A DNA stretch of 64,000 bases from CAIWHR01 sp963708855 (GTDB lineage: Bacteria; Pseudomonadota; Gammaproteobacteria; Burkholderiales; Casimicrobiaceae): assembly GCA_963708855.1 (NCBI GenBank), contig CAVPUM010000001.1, positions 124,001-188,000 of the forward strand. The letters run 5' to 3'. Positions 1 to 8,313 of the stretch are shown piece by piece; positions within the stretch are counted from its first letter, which is position 1, and the number at the start of each line of letters is the position of its first letter. The notes under the pieces are model-generated. The model had not been told where the DNA came from. It worked only from the letters and a program-made list of their open reading frames with translations, and ran no database searches. Both the position numbers and the translations under genes were made by a program.

Positions 1-684
1 CGTGCGGCCCCGGCTGTTTACCGCCAGCACGATCTCGGGCTCCGGGTTGTTCCACTCGGACTGCGGATGGATGCCGATCTCGGCGCCGAGTCCCACCGCC
101 GACATCGGCTGCGCCTTGGTGAAGATCTCGGCATCCGGCCCGATGCCGACCTCGAGGTACTGCGACCACGCCCCTGCGGCCACCAGCGCCTCCTTCACGG
201 CGCGCGCCTCGTTTGATCCGGGGCGCACGCGCGCGAGGTCGTCGCCGATCAGCGCGACGAGCGACCGGCGCACCGCCTCGGCCTTCGCCGGATCGCCGCG
301 CGCCTGTTCCTCGATCACGCGCTCCAGCGTGCTCGCGACGAAGGTCACCCCGGCGGCCTTGACCGCCTGCAGGTCGCATGGGGCGAGAAACCGCGGCCAG
401 CGCTCGTCGTGCTCGGCTGCGGCCGAATTCGCGAGCACGTCTGCGAGCGCACCGATGCGCGGCAACGCGCCGGCGCGACGAATGGCCCCGACCGGGTCGT
501 CGAGCTCGAGGAGCGCGCTTGCCGTCGGGGCCACGCGCGACAGATCGTGAACGTCGCTCGGCGTGACGCGCACCAGCGCCGGGCCGCCGGCAGCGGGAAG
601 CCACGCGCGACCGATCAGCATGGCTCCGTCCGGTTTGTCCGGGAGGCAGGACGCGGCGGTCAGGCGTTGGCGAAGGGATTCCAT
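1..684 (-). CDS. Fumarylacetoacetate hydrolase-family protein (3' end outside window)
   Basis: The first 228 codons of an FAH-superfamily enzyme are visible; the C-terminal catalytic domain continues past position 1. The ATG at 684 opens with MESLRQRLTAAS, followed by a DGAMLIGRAWLP segment and, near the window edge, SEWNNPEPEIVL, which resembles the NPEPE region at the entrance of the FAH fold. This long FAH type with an N-terminal extension includes AraD1-type 2-keto-3-deoxy-L-arabonate dehydratases, so a role in sugar-acid breakdown is plausible. FAH enzymes are metal-dependent and also include C-C hydrolases and isomerases, so the substrate cannot be fixed here. A perfect TATAAT lies about 30 bases upstream on the same strand. 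Confidence 0.75.
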   Translation of the reverse strand, partial: MESLRQRLTAASCLPDKPDGAMLIGRAWLPAAGGPALVRVTPSDVHDLSRVAPTASALLELDDPVGAIRRAGALPRIGALADVLANSAAAEHDERWPRFLAPCDLQAVKAAGVTFVASTLERVIEEQARGDPAKAEAVRRSLVALIGDDLARVRPGSNEARAVKEALVAAGAWSQYLEVGIGPDAEIFTKAQPMSAVGLGAEIGIHPQSEWNNPEPEIVLAVNSRGRT

Positions 685-715
685 GGCGGCTACCGAATAG
701 GCATCAACGCCTTCG

Positions 716-721
716 ATTATA
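716..721 (-). promoter_or_regulatory. -10 box (TATAAT) for the FAH-family gene
   Basis: The sequence reads TATAAT on the minus strand, giving a leader of roughly 25 nt to the ATG at 684. No convincing -35 hexamer sits 16-18 bases upstream, so a sigma-70 promoter is likely but not certain. Confidence 0.5.
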
Positions 722-826
722 GGGCTTTGTCGCAAGGCGCGGCCGAAGGGAATCGTCGCCGGGCCCGGAGTTTTGCTGCATACTTGCGCGCGGTGGCGCC
801 GACGCAGACTCCAGAGGTCGACTGAC

Positions 827-1801
827 ATGCCGGACAACCCGCAGCATCGCGTAGACGTTCTCTTTCCCGAGATCGACCCCTACGCGGCGGGCCGGATCAA
901 TGTCGACGCGCGGCACACGCTGTACTGGGAAACCTGCGGCAACCCCAAAGGGGTGCCGCTCGTCTTCCTGCACGGCGGACCCGGTGGAGGCTGCCTGCCG
1001 CACCACCGCCGATATTTCGACCCGTCGTTCTGGCGCATCGCGCTCTTCGACCAGCGCGGCGCGGGGCGTTCGGCGCCGTTGGCGGAACTTGCCGACAACA
1101 CGACGCAGGACCTCGTCGCCGATCTCGAGCAACTGCGCCGGCATCTCGGGATCCGCCAGTGGCTGCTCTTCGGCGGCTCCTGGGGATCGACGCTCGCGCT
1201 GGCGTATGCCGAAGCCCATCCGGAGCGCTGCCTTGGGCTCGTGCTGCGCGGAGTATTTCTTGCGCGCCCCTCCGAGATCAACTGGTTCCTGCACGGCATG
1301 CGCCACATGTTTCCGGAGGCCTGGCGCGCTTTCTCCGGGTTCCTGCCGCCACGCGAGCGCGACGACCTGCTGGGCAACTACCATCGCCGGCTGACACATC
1401 GGGATCCGGCCGTGCACATGCCCGCGGCGCAGGCCTGGGATCGTTACGAAGGCGCGTGCTCGAGACTGCTGCCCTCGGCCGATCCGCTGCCGAAGTTCGA
1501 CAATGACAACTCGGCGCTCGCCATCGCGCGGATCGAGGCGCATTACTTCGTCCATCAGGCGTTTCTCGGAGCCGACGAACTCCTCGCGAACGTGGGCCGG
1601 ATCCGTCACCTGCCCTGCACGATCGTCCAGGGCCGCTACGACGTCATCTGCCCACCGGTGAGCGCCGACGCGCTTGCCCGCGCCTGGCCGGAGGCCGAAT
1701 ACATCGTCGTCCCGGACGCGGGTCACTCCATTCGCGAGCCGGGAATCACGCAGGAGCTGGTCGCGGCGATGTCGCGGATGCAGGCGCGCCTGGGACGCTA
1801 G
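827..1801 (+). CDS. pip: Proline iminopeptidase
   Basis: This alpha/beta-hydrolase (324 aa, the usual length) removes N-terminal proline from peptides in the cytoplasm (S33 peptidase family). The oxyanion-hole motif HGGPGGGC is at about residues 49-56 and the nucleophile elbow GGSWGS places the catalytic Ser at 118. The acid (GRYDVICPP, Asp272) and the His (DAGHS, His300) complete the triad. I chose the ATG at 827 because MPDNPQHRVDVLFPEIDPY matches the family N-terminus; the in-frame start at 773 only adds a non-homologous extension. The gene is convergent with the YceI gene downstream and their ends overlap by 4 bases. Confidence 0.93.
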   Translation: MPDNPQHRVDVLFPEIDPYAAGRINVDARHTLYWETCGNPKGVPLVFLHGGPGGGCLPHHRRYFDPSFWRIALFDQRGAGRSAPLAELADNTTQDLVADLEQLRRHLGIRQWLLFGGSWGSTLALAYAEAHPERCLGLVLRGVFLARPSEINWFLHGMRHMFPEAWRAFSGFLPPRERDDLLGNYHRRLTHRDPAVHMPAAQAWDRYEGACSRLLPSADPLPKFDNDNSALAIARIEAHYFVHQAFLGADELLANVGRIRHLPCTIVQGRYDVICPPVSADALARAWPEAEYIVVPDAGHSIREPGITQELVAAMSRMQARLGR

Positions 1802-2508
1802 GACTTCCCGGGACGGGCCGCCGGCCCGGGCTCGGATTGGCCCTGCGGCGACCTGGCCGCCGCGGCATCCCCGGCGCGCAACGCGGTCACCTCGAATTCC
1901 AGCTCCACGTCGTCGCCGATCAGCGGATAGGCGAAGTCCATGCCGAACGCGCGGCGTGAAATGCGTCCGGTCACCGTTGCGATGCAAGCCTCCCGCCCGT
2001 CGTCGGGACGGATTGCGCATTCGACACGAGCCACGTCGAGCCGCACCGGACGCGTCACGCCGCGCAGCGTCAGGTCCCCGACGATGCTGACGAGCCGCGC
2101 GCCCTCGTAGGAAACCTGCGTCGAACGGAAGTGCAGCCGGGGATATCGCCGCACGTCGAACATGACTTCGCTGCGAACGAATGCATCGCGCAGGTCCCAG
2201 CCCATGGCGACGGACCCCGCGTCGATGGCGAGGTCGATGCTGGCGACCTTCCGCTTCGCATCCAGGCCGATCGTGCCCGCGATGCGCCCGAAACGCCCGT
2301 GCGCCCTGGCAATCCCGAGATACTCCACCGTGAACCGGGCGCGGGTGAGGTCGGCGTCCACCAGAAACGTGCCGGGATCGGCCGTCGAGCCCGCGCTCGC
2401 GGCGAGCCACCCCACGACGGCGAGCAGCGCCCCGTACCGCAACGGCGGCCACACCCGGCGCCGCGCCGGAATGGTCGTCACCGCTCCGCCGTTCGTGCCG
2501 AACGGCAT
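1798..2508 (-). CDS. YceI-family protein with N-terminal membrane anchor/signal
   Basis: A 236-aa protein with a basic N-terminus and a hydrophobic stretch (about residues 20-40) that should target it to the periplasm. The rest is a YceI lipocalin-like domain (GTFLVDADLTRARFTVEYLG, then RSEVMFDVRRYPRLHFRST, and LRGVTRPVRLDV). YceI proteins bind isoprenoid or other long amphiphiles, often beside cytochrome b561. It is the third gene of a b561-yceI-yceI operon, starting 7 bases after the second gene's stop. The tail after VTALRAGDAAAA is low-complexity. The ligand is unknown. Confidence 0.8.
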   Translation of the reverse strand: MPFGTNGGAVTTIPARRRVWPPLRYGALLAVVGWLAASAGSTADPGTFLVDADLTRARFTVEYLGIARAHGRFGRIAGTIGLDAKRKVASIDLAIDAGSVAMGWDLRDAFVRSEVMFDVRRYPRLHFRSTQVSYEGARLVSIVGDLTLRGVTRPVRLDVARVECAIRPDDGREACIATVTGRISRRAFGMDFAYPLIGDDVELEFEVTALRAGDAAAARSPQGQSEPGPAARPGKS

Positions 2509-2515
2509 TGCGCCA

Positions 2516-3082
2516 TCACCGCGCCGGCGGCAACACCATGCGGACGCGCACGGTGACGTCGTTAGCAATGGCGTCGGTATCGGCCCACAGCCCTTCGCCC
2601 ACCTTGAAATCGAGGCGCCTGACCTTGAACTCGCCCTCGGCGACGTTGTTGCCCGCGGCATCGCGCTTGAGCGCCACGGGGACGACGACATCTTTTGCGA
2701 CGCCCTTCAACGACAAAGTGCCGGCGATCTCGTAACGATCGCCGCCGATGCTCTTGATGCCGGTCGACGCAAACTTCGCAACCGGGAACTTCGCCGTATC
2801 GAACCACGGCGGCCGCCGGACCTCGGCTTCCGATTCCTCGCTCGCGAGATCGATGCTGGCAAGGTCGATCTCGAAGCCGGCTCCCGAATGCGCGAGGTCC
2901 CCCGGGCGGAAGTCGACGCTGGCCTTCCATCGGCGGAACCGGCCTTCGACGTTGGCGCCCATCTGCTGCGAAACGAAGCGGATCTCGCTCCTGTCGATCA
3001 GCACGCCCTGCGCCGAGGCGCCGCCTGCCGTCGCCAGCAGCATGGCCGCAAGCGGGGGAATGAAGGAAAGGATCGTCGTCAC
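2516..3082 (-). CDS. YceI-family periplasmic protein
   Basis: A 188-aa protein with a clear signal peptide (TILSFIPPLAAMLLATAGG, cleavage near ASAQG) and one complete YceI domain (SEIRFVSQQMGANVEGRFRR, PPWFDTAKFPVAKFAST, LKGVAKDVVVPV). No ATG precedes the signal peptide; the GTG at 3082 fits and gives a 4-base GTGA overlap with the cytochrome b561 stop, implying translational coupling. YceI proteins bind polyisoprenoids such as quinones. The link to b561 suggests a periplasmic or membrane quinone/redox role. It differs clearly from the second YceI copy, so the pair is not a recent duplication. Confidence 0.85.
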   Translation of the reverse strand: MTTILSFIPPLAAMLLATAGGASAQGVLIDRSEIRFVSQQMGANVEGRFRRWKASVDFRPGDLAHSGAGFEIDLASIDLASEESEAEVRRPPWFDTAKFPVAKFASTGIKSIGGDRYEIAGTLSLKGVAKDVVVPVALKRDAAGNNVAEGEFKVRRLDFKVGEGLWADTDAIANDVTVRVRMVLPPAR

Positions 3083-3678
3083 GGAGTCGAGTCCCTTTGC
3101 CGGCGCGGCAGGAACGGCAGCATCCGCCGCAGCACGTCGTCCCGGTCGACCCAATGGTGCTTGAGCGCCGCGCCCACGTGCACAGTGACCAGCGCAAGAA
3201 GCGCATAGTTCATTGTGCCGTGAACGGCCTTGAGAACATTGGCGAGCGCCTTGTCCTTGGGCACCAGGTCGGGCAGCGGGACCAGCCCGAGGTAGACGAC
3301 CTGCACCCCCGCTGCGGAACTGTAGGTCCAGCCCGACAGCGGGATGACGAGCATCAATGCGTAAAGGAGCGCGTGCGTGGCGGCGGCGGCGCGCCGCTGC
3401 CATGCCGGCATCGCCTCGGGTGCCGGAGGGGGATGTGCGAGGCGCCACGCGAGCCTCATCAGGGCGAGCAGGAAGACCGTGATTCCGATCCATTTGTGAT
3501 AGCCGTAGAGACGCAGCGTCTGTGGGCTGAGCGGCAAGTCCTGCAGCGAGAGGCCCAATGCGAAACCGCACAGGATCAACGCGCCCGCGAGCCAGTGCAA
3601 CGCGATCGCGGTCGACGTGTACCCGGTGCCCGTGCGTGCCACCGGACGATTCTCGTCCGCGTGCAGACGAGCGGTCAA
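3079..3678 (-). CDS. Cytochrome b561 (diheme membrane protein)
   Basis: A four-helix membrane cytochrome b561 of the bacterial CybB type, which shuttles electrons between the quinone pool and other acceptors. Family signatures are GYTSTAIALHWLAGALIL (helix 1), GYHKWIGITVFLLALMRLAW (helix 2), ATHALLYALMLVIPLSGW (helix 3) and HGTMNYALLALVTVHVGAAL (helix 4); His residues in HW, HKW, THALL and VHVGAALKHH are the likely heme ligands. The start is uncertain: I give TTG 3678 (preceded by GGCGGA), with GTG 3642 and ATG 3756 as alternatives; 3756 would overlap the bioA promoter. It heads the b561-yceI-yceI operon. Confidence 0.82.
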   Translation of the reverse strand: MTARLHADENRPVARTGTGYTSTAIALHWLAGALILCGFALGLSLQDLPLSPQTLRLYGYHKWIGITVFLLALMRLAWRLAHPPPAPEAMPAWQRRAAAATHALLYALMLVIPLSGWTYSSAAGVQVVYLGLVPLPDLVPKDKALANVLKAVHGTMNYALLALVTVHVGAALKHHWVDRDDVLRRMLPFLPRRQRDSTP

Positions 3679-3732
3679 GCTTCCGCCGCACCGCGCGATG
3701 CACGGAGCGCCGAACGCCCGAAGGCCCGCCGG

Positions 3733-3738
3733 TATAAT
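3733..3738 (+). promoter_or_regulatory. -10 box (TATAAT) for bioA
   Basis: A perfect TATAAT 20 bases before the bioA ATG implies a short leader of about 14 nt. The divergent b561 gene begins just to the left, so the region probably serves both directions. No strong -35 is seen. Confidence 0.5.
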
Positions 3739-3758
3739 CGGTTCGTCACGCGCCATCC

Positions 3759-5132
3759 ATGAGAGAAACACCCGTTCGGCACTTTTATTCCCCCCCCGAC
3801 GGGGCATCGCTCGCGGGGCCGTCCGCCAATGGCAGCTGGCTCGAGCGGAGCCGGCGCGCGGTCTGGCATCCGTGCACGCAGATGAAGCTGCACGAATCGC
3901 TGCCGCTCGTCCCCGTCGCCCGCGGTGACGGCGCATGGCTCTATGACTTCGACGGGCGGCGCTACCTCGATGCGGTGAGCTCCTGGTGGGTGAACCTGTT
4001 CGGTCACGCGAATCCGCGCATCAACGCGGCGATCGCCGCGCAGCTCGGGGAACTCGAGCACGTGATCCTCGCCGGATTCACTCATCGTCCGGTGATCGAG
4101 CTGGCGGAGCGCCTGTCCGCGGTCGCGCCGGGGAATCTCGGCCATGCGTTCTTCGGATCCGACGGCGCCTCGGCGACCGAAATCGCGCTCAAGATGGCCT
4201 TCCATTACTGGAAGAATCGCGGCCAGCCCGGGAAGACGGTGTTTCTCTCGGTTGCCGGCGGCTATCACGGCGAGACCCTCGGTGCGCTCGCCGTGACCGA
4301 CGTCCCCGTTTTCCGCGACGCCTACGCGCCGCTGCTCCATCGCAACATGACCGTGCCGTCGCCGGATGCGCGCGGCGCGGCGCCTGGCGAAACGGCGCGC
4401 GACGTCGCCGAGCGTGCGGCACAGGCGCTGGCCGCGCACCTCGGCGCGCACCACGCGTCGATCGCGGCGTTCGTCGTCGAGCCGCTGGTGCAGGGCGCGT
4501 CGGGCATGGCGATGCACGACCCCCATTACCTCGCGCGGGCGCGCGAACTCTGCACGCGCCACGACGTGCTGCTGATCGCCGACGAGATCATGACGGGATT
4601 CGGCCGCACCGGGACGCTGTTCGCGTGCGAGCAGGCGGGAACTGCCCCGGACCTCGTCTGCCTGTCGAAGGGCATCACCGGCGGCTATCTGCCGCTGTCG
4701 TGCGTGCTGTCGACCGATGCGATCTTCGAGGCGTTCTACGCCGACGACGCCGCACGCGGCTTCCTGCACTCGCACTCGTACACAGGCAACGCGCTTGCCT
4801 GCCGCGCCGCGCTCGCGGTGCTCGACATCTTTCGGGACGACGACGTGCTTGCCGCGAATCGCCTCAAGGCCGTGCGCTGGACAACGCTCGCGGCACCGCT
4901 CGCCGCCCATCCGAAGATCCGTAATTTCCGGCATCGGGGCATGCTCTGGGCCTTCGACGTCGAAACGGATCGCGCCGATTTCGCGCGCTGGTGCTTCGCC
5001 GAGGGTCTGGCGCGCGAGATCCTGCTGCGGCCGATCGGCCGCACCGTCTATTTCATGCCGCCCTACGTCGTGACCGACGACGAGTTTTCGCTGTTGGTCG
5101 CGCGGACAGCCGCGATTCTCGATAGCGCATGA
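3759..5132 (+). CDS. bioA: Adenosylmethionine-8-amino-7-oxononanoate aminotransferase
   Basis: A PLP-dependent class III aminotransferase of 457 aa that makes 7,8-diaminononanoate in biotin synthesis. The BioA hallmark WHPCTQM is near residues 36-42, SSWWVNLFGH follows, the PLP-contact motif is LIADEIMTGFGRTG and the Schiff-base lysine is Lys304 in LSKGITGGY. SHSYTGN and FMPPYV near the end are also family-specific. No other bio gene is adjacent. The stop codon overlaps the ATG of a repeat-derived linker frame. Confidence 0.95.
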   Translation: MRETPVRHFYSPPDGASLAGPSANGSWLERSRRAVWHPCTQMKLHESLPLVPVARGDGAWLYDFDGRRYLDAVSSWWVNLFGHANPRINAAIAAQLGELEHVILAGFTHRPVIELAERLSAVAPGNLGHAFFGSDGASATEIALKMAFHYWKNRGQPGKTVFLSVAGGYHGETLGALAVTDVPVFRDAYAPLLHRNMTVPSPDARGAAPGETARDVAERAAQALAAHLGAHHASIAAFVVEPLVQGASGMAMHDPHYLARARELCTRHDVLLIADEIMTGFGRTGTLFACEQAGTAPDLVCLSKGITGGYLPLSCVLSTDAIFEAFYADDAARGFLHSHSYTGNALACRAALAVLDIFRDDDVLAANRLKAVRWTTLAAPLAAHPKIRNFRHRGMLWAFDVETDRADFARWCFAEGLAREILLRPIGRTVYFMPPYVVTDDEFSLLVARTAAILDSA

Positions 5133-5347
5133 GCGCGCCGGGCCACCCCAAGCGCGAATACCGGAGCGCAAAGCGCGAAGGTACTCCAGTGAGCGAGACG
5201 GGCGAAGCCAAGGCCCGAAGGGCGCGTCGTCTCGCGATTGCGCGCGCCCGACCATCGACCGCTGACCAGCGGACGGCGATGCGGAGGACGCCTGGCCCGA
5301 ACAGAGCGTTCTTCGCTTGCCGGGGAGCGCGCTGGCGCTGGCGCTGA
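5129..5347 (+). repeat. Junction repeat, bioA/dacB (copy a), open linker frame
   Basis: The first 65 bases (5129-5193) are a copy of the window's junction repeat: ATGAGC, then CCGGGC-CCCCAAG-CGCGAATACCGGAGCGC and ending CTCCAGTGAGC. Its ATG overlaps the bioA stop (ATGA). The frame stays open for 72 codons (MSAPGHPKREYRSAKREG...) and stops at 5345-5347, sharing one base with the dacB in-frame ATG at 5347 (TGATG). A protein product is unlikely to be functional; a role in translational coupling is inferred. Confidence 0.7.
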
Positions 5348-6756
5348 TGCTCGCCGCTGCCGCGGGCACCGTCGCAGCGGCGCTGCCGCGCCCGGTCGGG
5401 CGGATGTTCGTCTATGCGGGCATTCCCCTCGACGCGGTCGGCGTCGTGGTCCAGGACGTGACGAAAAGCGAGCCGCTCTTCACCCTGCACCCCGATCGAC
5501 CGCGCAACCCGGCATCGGTCATGAAGCTCGTGACGACGTTCGCCGCGCTCGAACTGCTCGGGCGCGACTACCGCTGGAGAACCGATGCCTATCTCGGCGG
5601 CCCTCTCGACGGAGGCATTCTCCGCGGCGACCTGATTCTCAAGGGGCGCGGAGACCCCAAGATCACCCTCGAGCAATGGCAGGCTTTCATGGGCACGCTC
5701 CGCGCGGGCGGGCTGGCGGCGGTCGAAGGCGACCTCGTTCTCGACCGGTCGCACTTCGCGTCCGCCGCGCACGACCCTGCCGCCTTCGATGGCGAGCCGC
5801 AGAAACCCTACAACGTCGGACCCGACGCGCTGCTCGTCAATTTCAAGACCGTCCGGTTCTCCTTCGCGCCGAGCGCGTCCGCGGACACGGTCGACCTCAA
5901 GGTCGAGCCGATGCTCGCGAGCGTCGGTGTCGGCGCGCCGCCCCCTCTGGCAGCCGGCAACTGCGGTGACTGGCGCGCTTTGGTGGGCGCGACCTTCGTC
6001 GACCGCGGCGCGCACGCGGAAGCCGCTTTCGCGGGTGGCTATCCCGCGGCCTGCGGCGAGCGGGAATGGTGGGTGTCCCTGCTCGACCACCCGACATACG
6101 TTCATGGCATGTTCGACACGTATTTTCGCGCGGCCGGGGGACGTTTCGCAGGCGGCTGGAAAAGCGGCGCCGCGCCCGCCGCCACGAGACCATTCGCCAC
6201 ACTGGAATCGCCGCCGCTGTGGGACATCGTCCGCGACGTCAACAAGCTGTCGAATAATGTGATGGCGCGGCAGTTGTTCCTGACGCTCGCCACGACGAAC
6301 GCACCGCCACCCGCCACGACTGCGCGCGCGAAGGAAGCCGTGCAGCAATGGCTCGCGCGACGCAGGCTGGCGCTGCCGGGACTCGTGCTCGACAACGGAT
6401 CGGGCCTCTCGCGGCACGAGCGGATCAGCGCAGGCGGCCTCGCGCGGCTCCTGCTCGCCGCCGATGCGAGCGCGGTCCGCGAGGAGTTCGCGAGCTCGCT
6501 GGCCGTCGCGGCGATGGACGGCACCCTGCAGCGACGGTTCCAGAACGGCAGCGTCGCCGGCCAGGCGCTGCTCAAGACCGGGTCGCTCGAAGGCGTGCGT
6601 GCGCTCGCGGGCTACGTGATCGACGCCGAGGGTCGGCGCTTCGTCGTCGCCGCGATCGTCAACCACGCAAACGCGGACAAGGCGCAGGCCGCCCTCGATC
6701 TCCTGGTCCAGTGGGTCTATCGCTACGGCGCCGGCGGAACGCCGCCGTCGCGCTAG
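5317..6756 (+). CDS. dacB: D-alanyl-D-alanine carboxypeptidase/endopeptidase (PBP4-type, S13)
   Basis: A periplasmic penicillin-binding protein that trims peptidoglycan stem peptides and cross-links. The three active-site motifs are intact: SVMK (Ser67, Lys70), SNN (Ser312) and KTG (Lys420-Gly422), with GRGDPKITLEQW and LDNGSGLSRHERIS typical of S13 enzymes. Length is 479 aa, normal for the family. The start is TTG 5317, giving a hydrophobic leader SALALALMLAAAAGTVAAA without basic residues; ATG 5347 is the alternative and is the codon touched by the upstream linker stop. It may be co-transcribed with bioA through the repeat. Confidence 0.9.
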   Translation: MPGSALALALMLAAAAGTVAAALPRPVGRMFVYAGIPLDAVGVVVQDVTKSEPLFTLHPDRPRNPASVMKLVTTFAALELLGRDYRWRTDAYLGGPLDGGILRGDLILKGRGDPKITLEQWQAFMGTLRAGGLAAVEGDLVLDRSHFASAAHDPAAFDGEPQKPYNVGPDALLVNFKTVRFSFAPSASADTVDLKVEPMLASVGVGAPPPLAAGNCGDWRALVGATFVDRGAHAEAAFAGGYPAACGEREWWVSLLDHPTYVHGMFDTYFRAAGGRFAGGWKSGAAPAATRPFATLESPPLWDIVRDVNKLSNNVMARQLFLTLATTNAPPPATTARAKEAVQQWLARRRLALPGLVLDNGSGLSRHERISAGGLARLLLAADASAVREEFASSLAVAAMDGTLQRRFQNGSVAGQALLKTGSLEGVRALAGYVIDAEGRRFVVAAIVNHANADKAQAALDLLVQWVYRYGAGGTPPSR

Positions 6757-6822
6757 CGCACGGCGCAGTCGCGGGAGTCCCCCGCCGCCCCGCACCCGGC
6801 TCCACCAACGTGGACCAGGGCT

Positions 6823-7245
6823 TCAGAGCCCCGGTATCGGCCTGCTGTCCTTGAACAGGAGATAGCCGCGGATCACCCGGTAGATCACCCAGATCGAGGC
6901 GACGGCCCAGATCAGGAGCGCGATCGGTATGCCGATCAGGATGATGCCCAGCAGCAGCAGCACGACGGCGCCCACCGCGCCCCAGAGCAACGAATACCAG
7001 AACGTCCGGATGAGCCAGGTGAAATGAGAGGCGATCCACGTGCCCTGCGCATCGCCCCGCTTCACGTACGCGACGATGAGGCCAGCGATGCCCACAAGGC
7101 CCATCAACGGCGCGGCCGCCGGGAATCCGGATGAAACCAGCGCCACCACCGCCGCGGCGCCGAACAGTGCGTACGCGAGCAAAGCCGCGGAAACCGGCGG
7201 ATCGCCGGCGGCGGTGCCGGCGCTGGGAGCGGGGAAGTCGGCCAT
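6823..7245 (-). CDS. DUF4870-like small membrane protein
   Basis: A 140-aa protein with about four hydrophobic helices (LLAYALFGAAAVVALVSSG, APLMGLVGIAGLIVAYV, FWYSLLWGAVGAVVLLLLG, ILIGIPIALLIWAVASIWVI), followed by YRVIRGYLLFKDSRPIPGL. This arrangement and the Gly/Ile-rich end fit DUF4870 membrane proteins of unknown function. It is monocistronic, with a strong inverted repeat just upstream. Confidence 0.7.
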   Translation of the reverse strand: MADFPAPSAGTAAGDPPVSAALLAYALFGAAAVVALVSSGFPAAAPLMGLVGIAGLIVAYVKRGDAQGTWIASHFTWLIRTFWYSLLWGAVGAVVLLLLGIILIGIPIALLIWAVASIWVIYRVIRGYLLFKDSRPIPGL

Positions 7246-7276
7246 GGCGTCAATCCTTGCAGAGCGCGACCCAGGT

Positions 7277-7310
7277 GGCCGCAGGCAGGAATATGCGGCC
7301 GCCTGCGGCC
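7277..7310. repeat. Perfect 10-bp inverted repeat, possible terminator of the cupin gene
   Basis: GGCCGCAGGC (7277-7286) pairs perfectly with GCCTGCGGCC (7301-7310) around a 14-base loop. It sits between the cupin stop (7341) and the DUF4870 start (7245), both on the minus strand. No U-tract follows in either direction, so intrinsic termination would be weak. The right arm also belongs to a direct repeat (ATATGC-RR-CCGCCTG at about 7291 and 7320). Confidence 0.5.
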
Positions 7311-7340
7311 GAAATCAACATATGCAACCGCCTGACCGGC

Positions 7341-7808
7341 TCAATACCGCCGGCCGTCCTTGTGCGCGGCAAAGACGCCGTTCTCGTCCTCGCCCCACAT
7401 GAGATCGTCGTCGGGATAGAGCGCGTTGTCGCCCGGGATCCGGTTGCCCACTTCGAGATAGGTCGCCGGCGCCACACCGCGGTTGATGAAGTGATGCCCG
7501 TCCTTGCGGCCGCCCGGGAATCCGGCGCACATTCCCGGCCGCAGCGTCTGTTCCCCGTCATTGCTGACGAGGACGACCTCGCCGGTCAGCACATAGACGA
7601 ACTCGTCCTCCTGCGTGTGCCAGTGACGCAGCGCCGATTGTGCCCCGGGGCCGAGCGTGACCAGGTTCACGCCGAACTTCGTGAGTCCGCAGGCATCGCC
7701 GAGCCGGCGCTTGGCGCGTTCGCCCATGCGCGAGCGAAAGGGCTCCGGGTAGCCCGAGCCGCGCTGCTCGGGGACGCATGCCGGGTCGACGGCGGGTAGC
7801 TTGGTCAT
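7341..7808 (-). CDS. Cupin-domain protein
   Basis: A 155-aa single-domain cupin. The first cupin motif is visible as LRHWHTQEDEFVYVLTGEV (two His and a Glu as metal ligands) and the second as FPGGRKDGHHFINRG. An extended C-terminus (LYPDDDLMWGEDENGVFAAHKDG) is typical of a proteobacterial cupin group of unknown substrate, which may bind or isomerise small molecules. The ATG at 7808 gives the full-length domain. Confidence 0.85.
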   Translation of the reverse strand: MTKLPAVDPACVPEQRGSGYPEPFRSRMGERAKRRLGDACGLTKFGVNLVTLGPGAQSALRHWHTQEDEFVYVLTGEVVLVSNDGEQTLRPGMCAGFPGGRKDGHHFINRGVAPATYLEVGNRIPGDNALYPDDDLMWGEDENGVFAAHKDGRRY

Positions 7809-7922
7809 CGGGAACCTCGGCTTCGAATGCCAGAAACGGAATTATGCCCCGACCGCCAGGCCGGAACGAGGCGAGCGCGCGATATTTGGCGTGCGTCAAG
7901 ACCGGCCGCGCCGATCGGAGCT

Positions 7923-7928
7923 TATAAT
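7923..7928 (+). promoter_or_regulatory. -10 box (TATAAT) for the yqjDEK-like operon
   Basis: A perfect TATAAT 60 bases upstream of the yqjD-like ATG. Spacing to any TTGACA-like hexamer is poor, which would suit an alternative or weak-35 promoter. E. coli yqjD is RpoS-dependent; whether that holds here is unknown. Confidence 0.5.
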
Positions 7929-7988
7929 CCAGTGCGGGTTCGTGGAGCGCCACCGATGATGGCGCGCAAGTCAGCGAAGGAGAACACC

Positions 7989-8303
7989 ATGTCCGATAGC
8001 ACCGAAAGCCCACGCGAACGGCTCGCCGACGATCTTGCCAACGTGCTCGGCGAGGCCGAGGAAATGCTGTCGCGCGCCGCCGCCGAAACCGGCGACAAGG
8101 CCCGCGACCTCCGCTCGCAGGTCGAGACCAAGCTGCTGCGGGCCAAGCTCCGGCTGCAGGAGATCGAAGGCGACGCGGTGGACCGCGCCAAGGCCGCCGC
8201 CCGCGCCACCGATGACTACGTGCACGACCATCCGTGGCAGGCGATCGGCTTCGCGGCCGCCATCGGCGTGGCCATCGGCTTGCTGCTGAACCGCCGCTCG
8301 TAA
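7989..8303 (+). CDS. YqjD/ElaB-family ribosome-associated membrane protein (DUF883)
   Basis: A 104-aa tail-anchored protein: a charged alpha-helical region (LGEAEEMLSRAAAETGDKA through KAAARATDDYVHDHPWQAI) followed by a C-terminal membrane helix (GFAAAIGVAIGLLLNRRS) with the GxxxG-like glycines of the family. E. coli YqjD binds stationary-phase ribosomes at the inner membrane. The start is fixed by GGAG at 7979-7982. It is the first gene of a yqjD-yqjE-yqjK-type operon. Confidence 0.85.
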   Translation: MSDSTESPRERLADDLANVLGEAEEMLSRAAAETGDKARDLRSQVETKLLRAKLRLQEIEGDAVDRAKAAARATDDYVHDHPWQAIGFAAAIGVAIGLLLNRRS

Positions 8304-8313
8304 TCGCGCGGCC

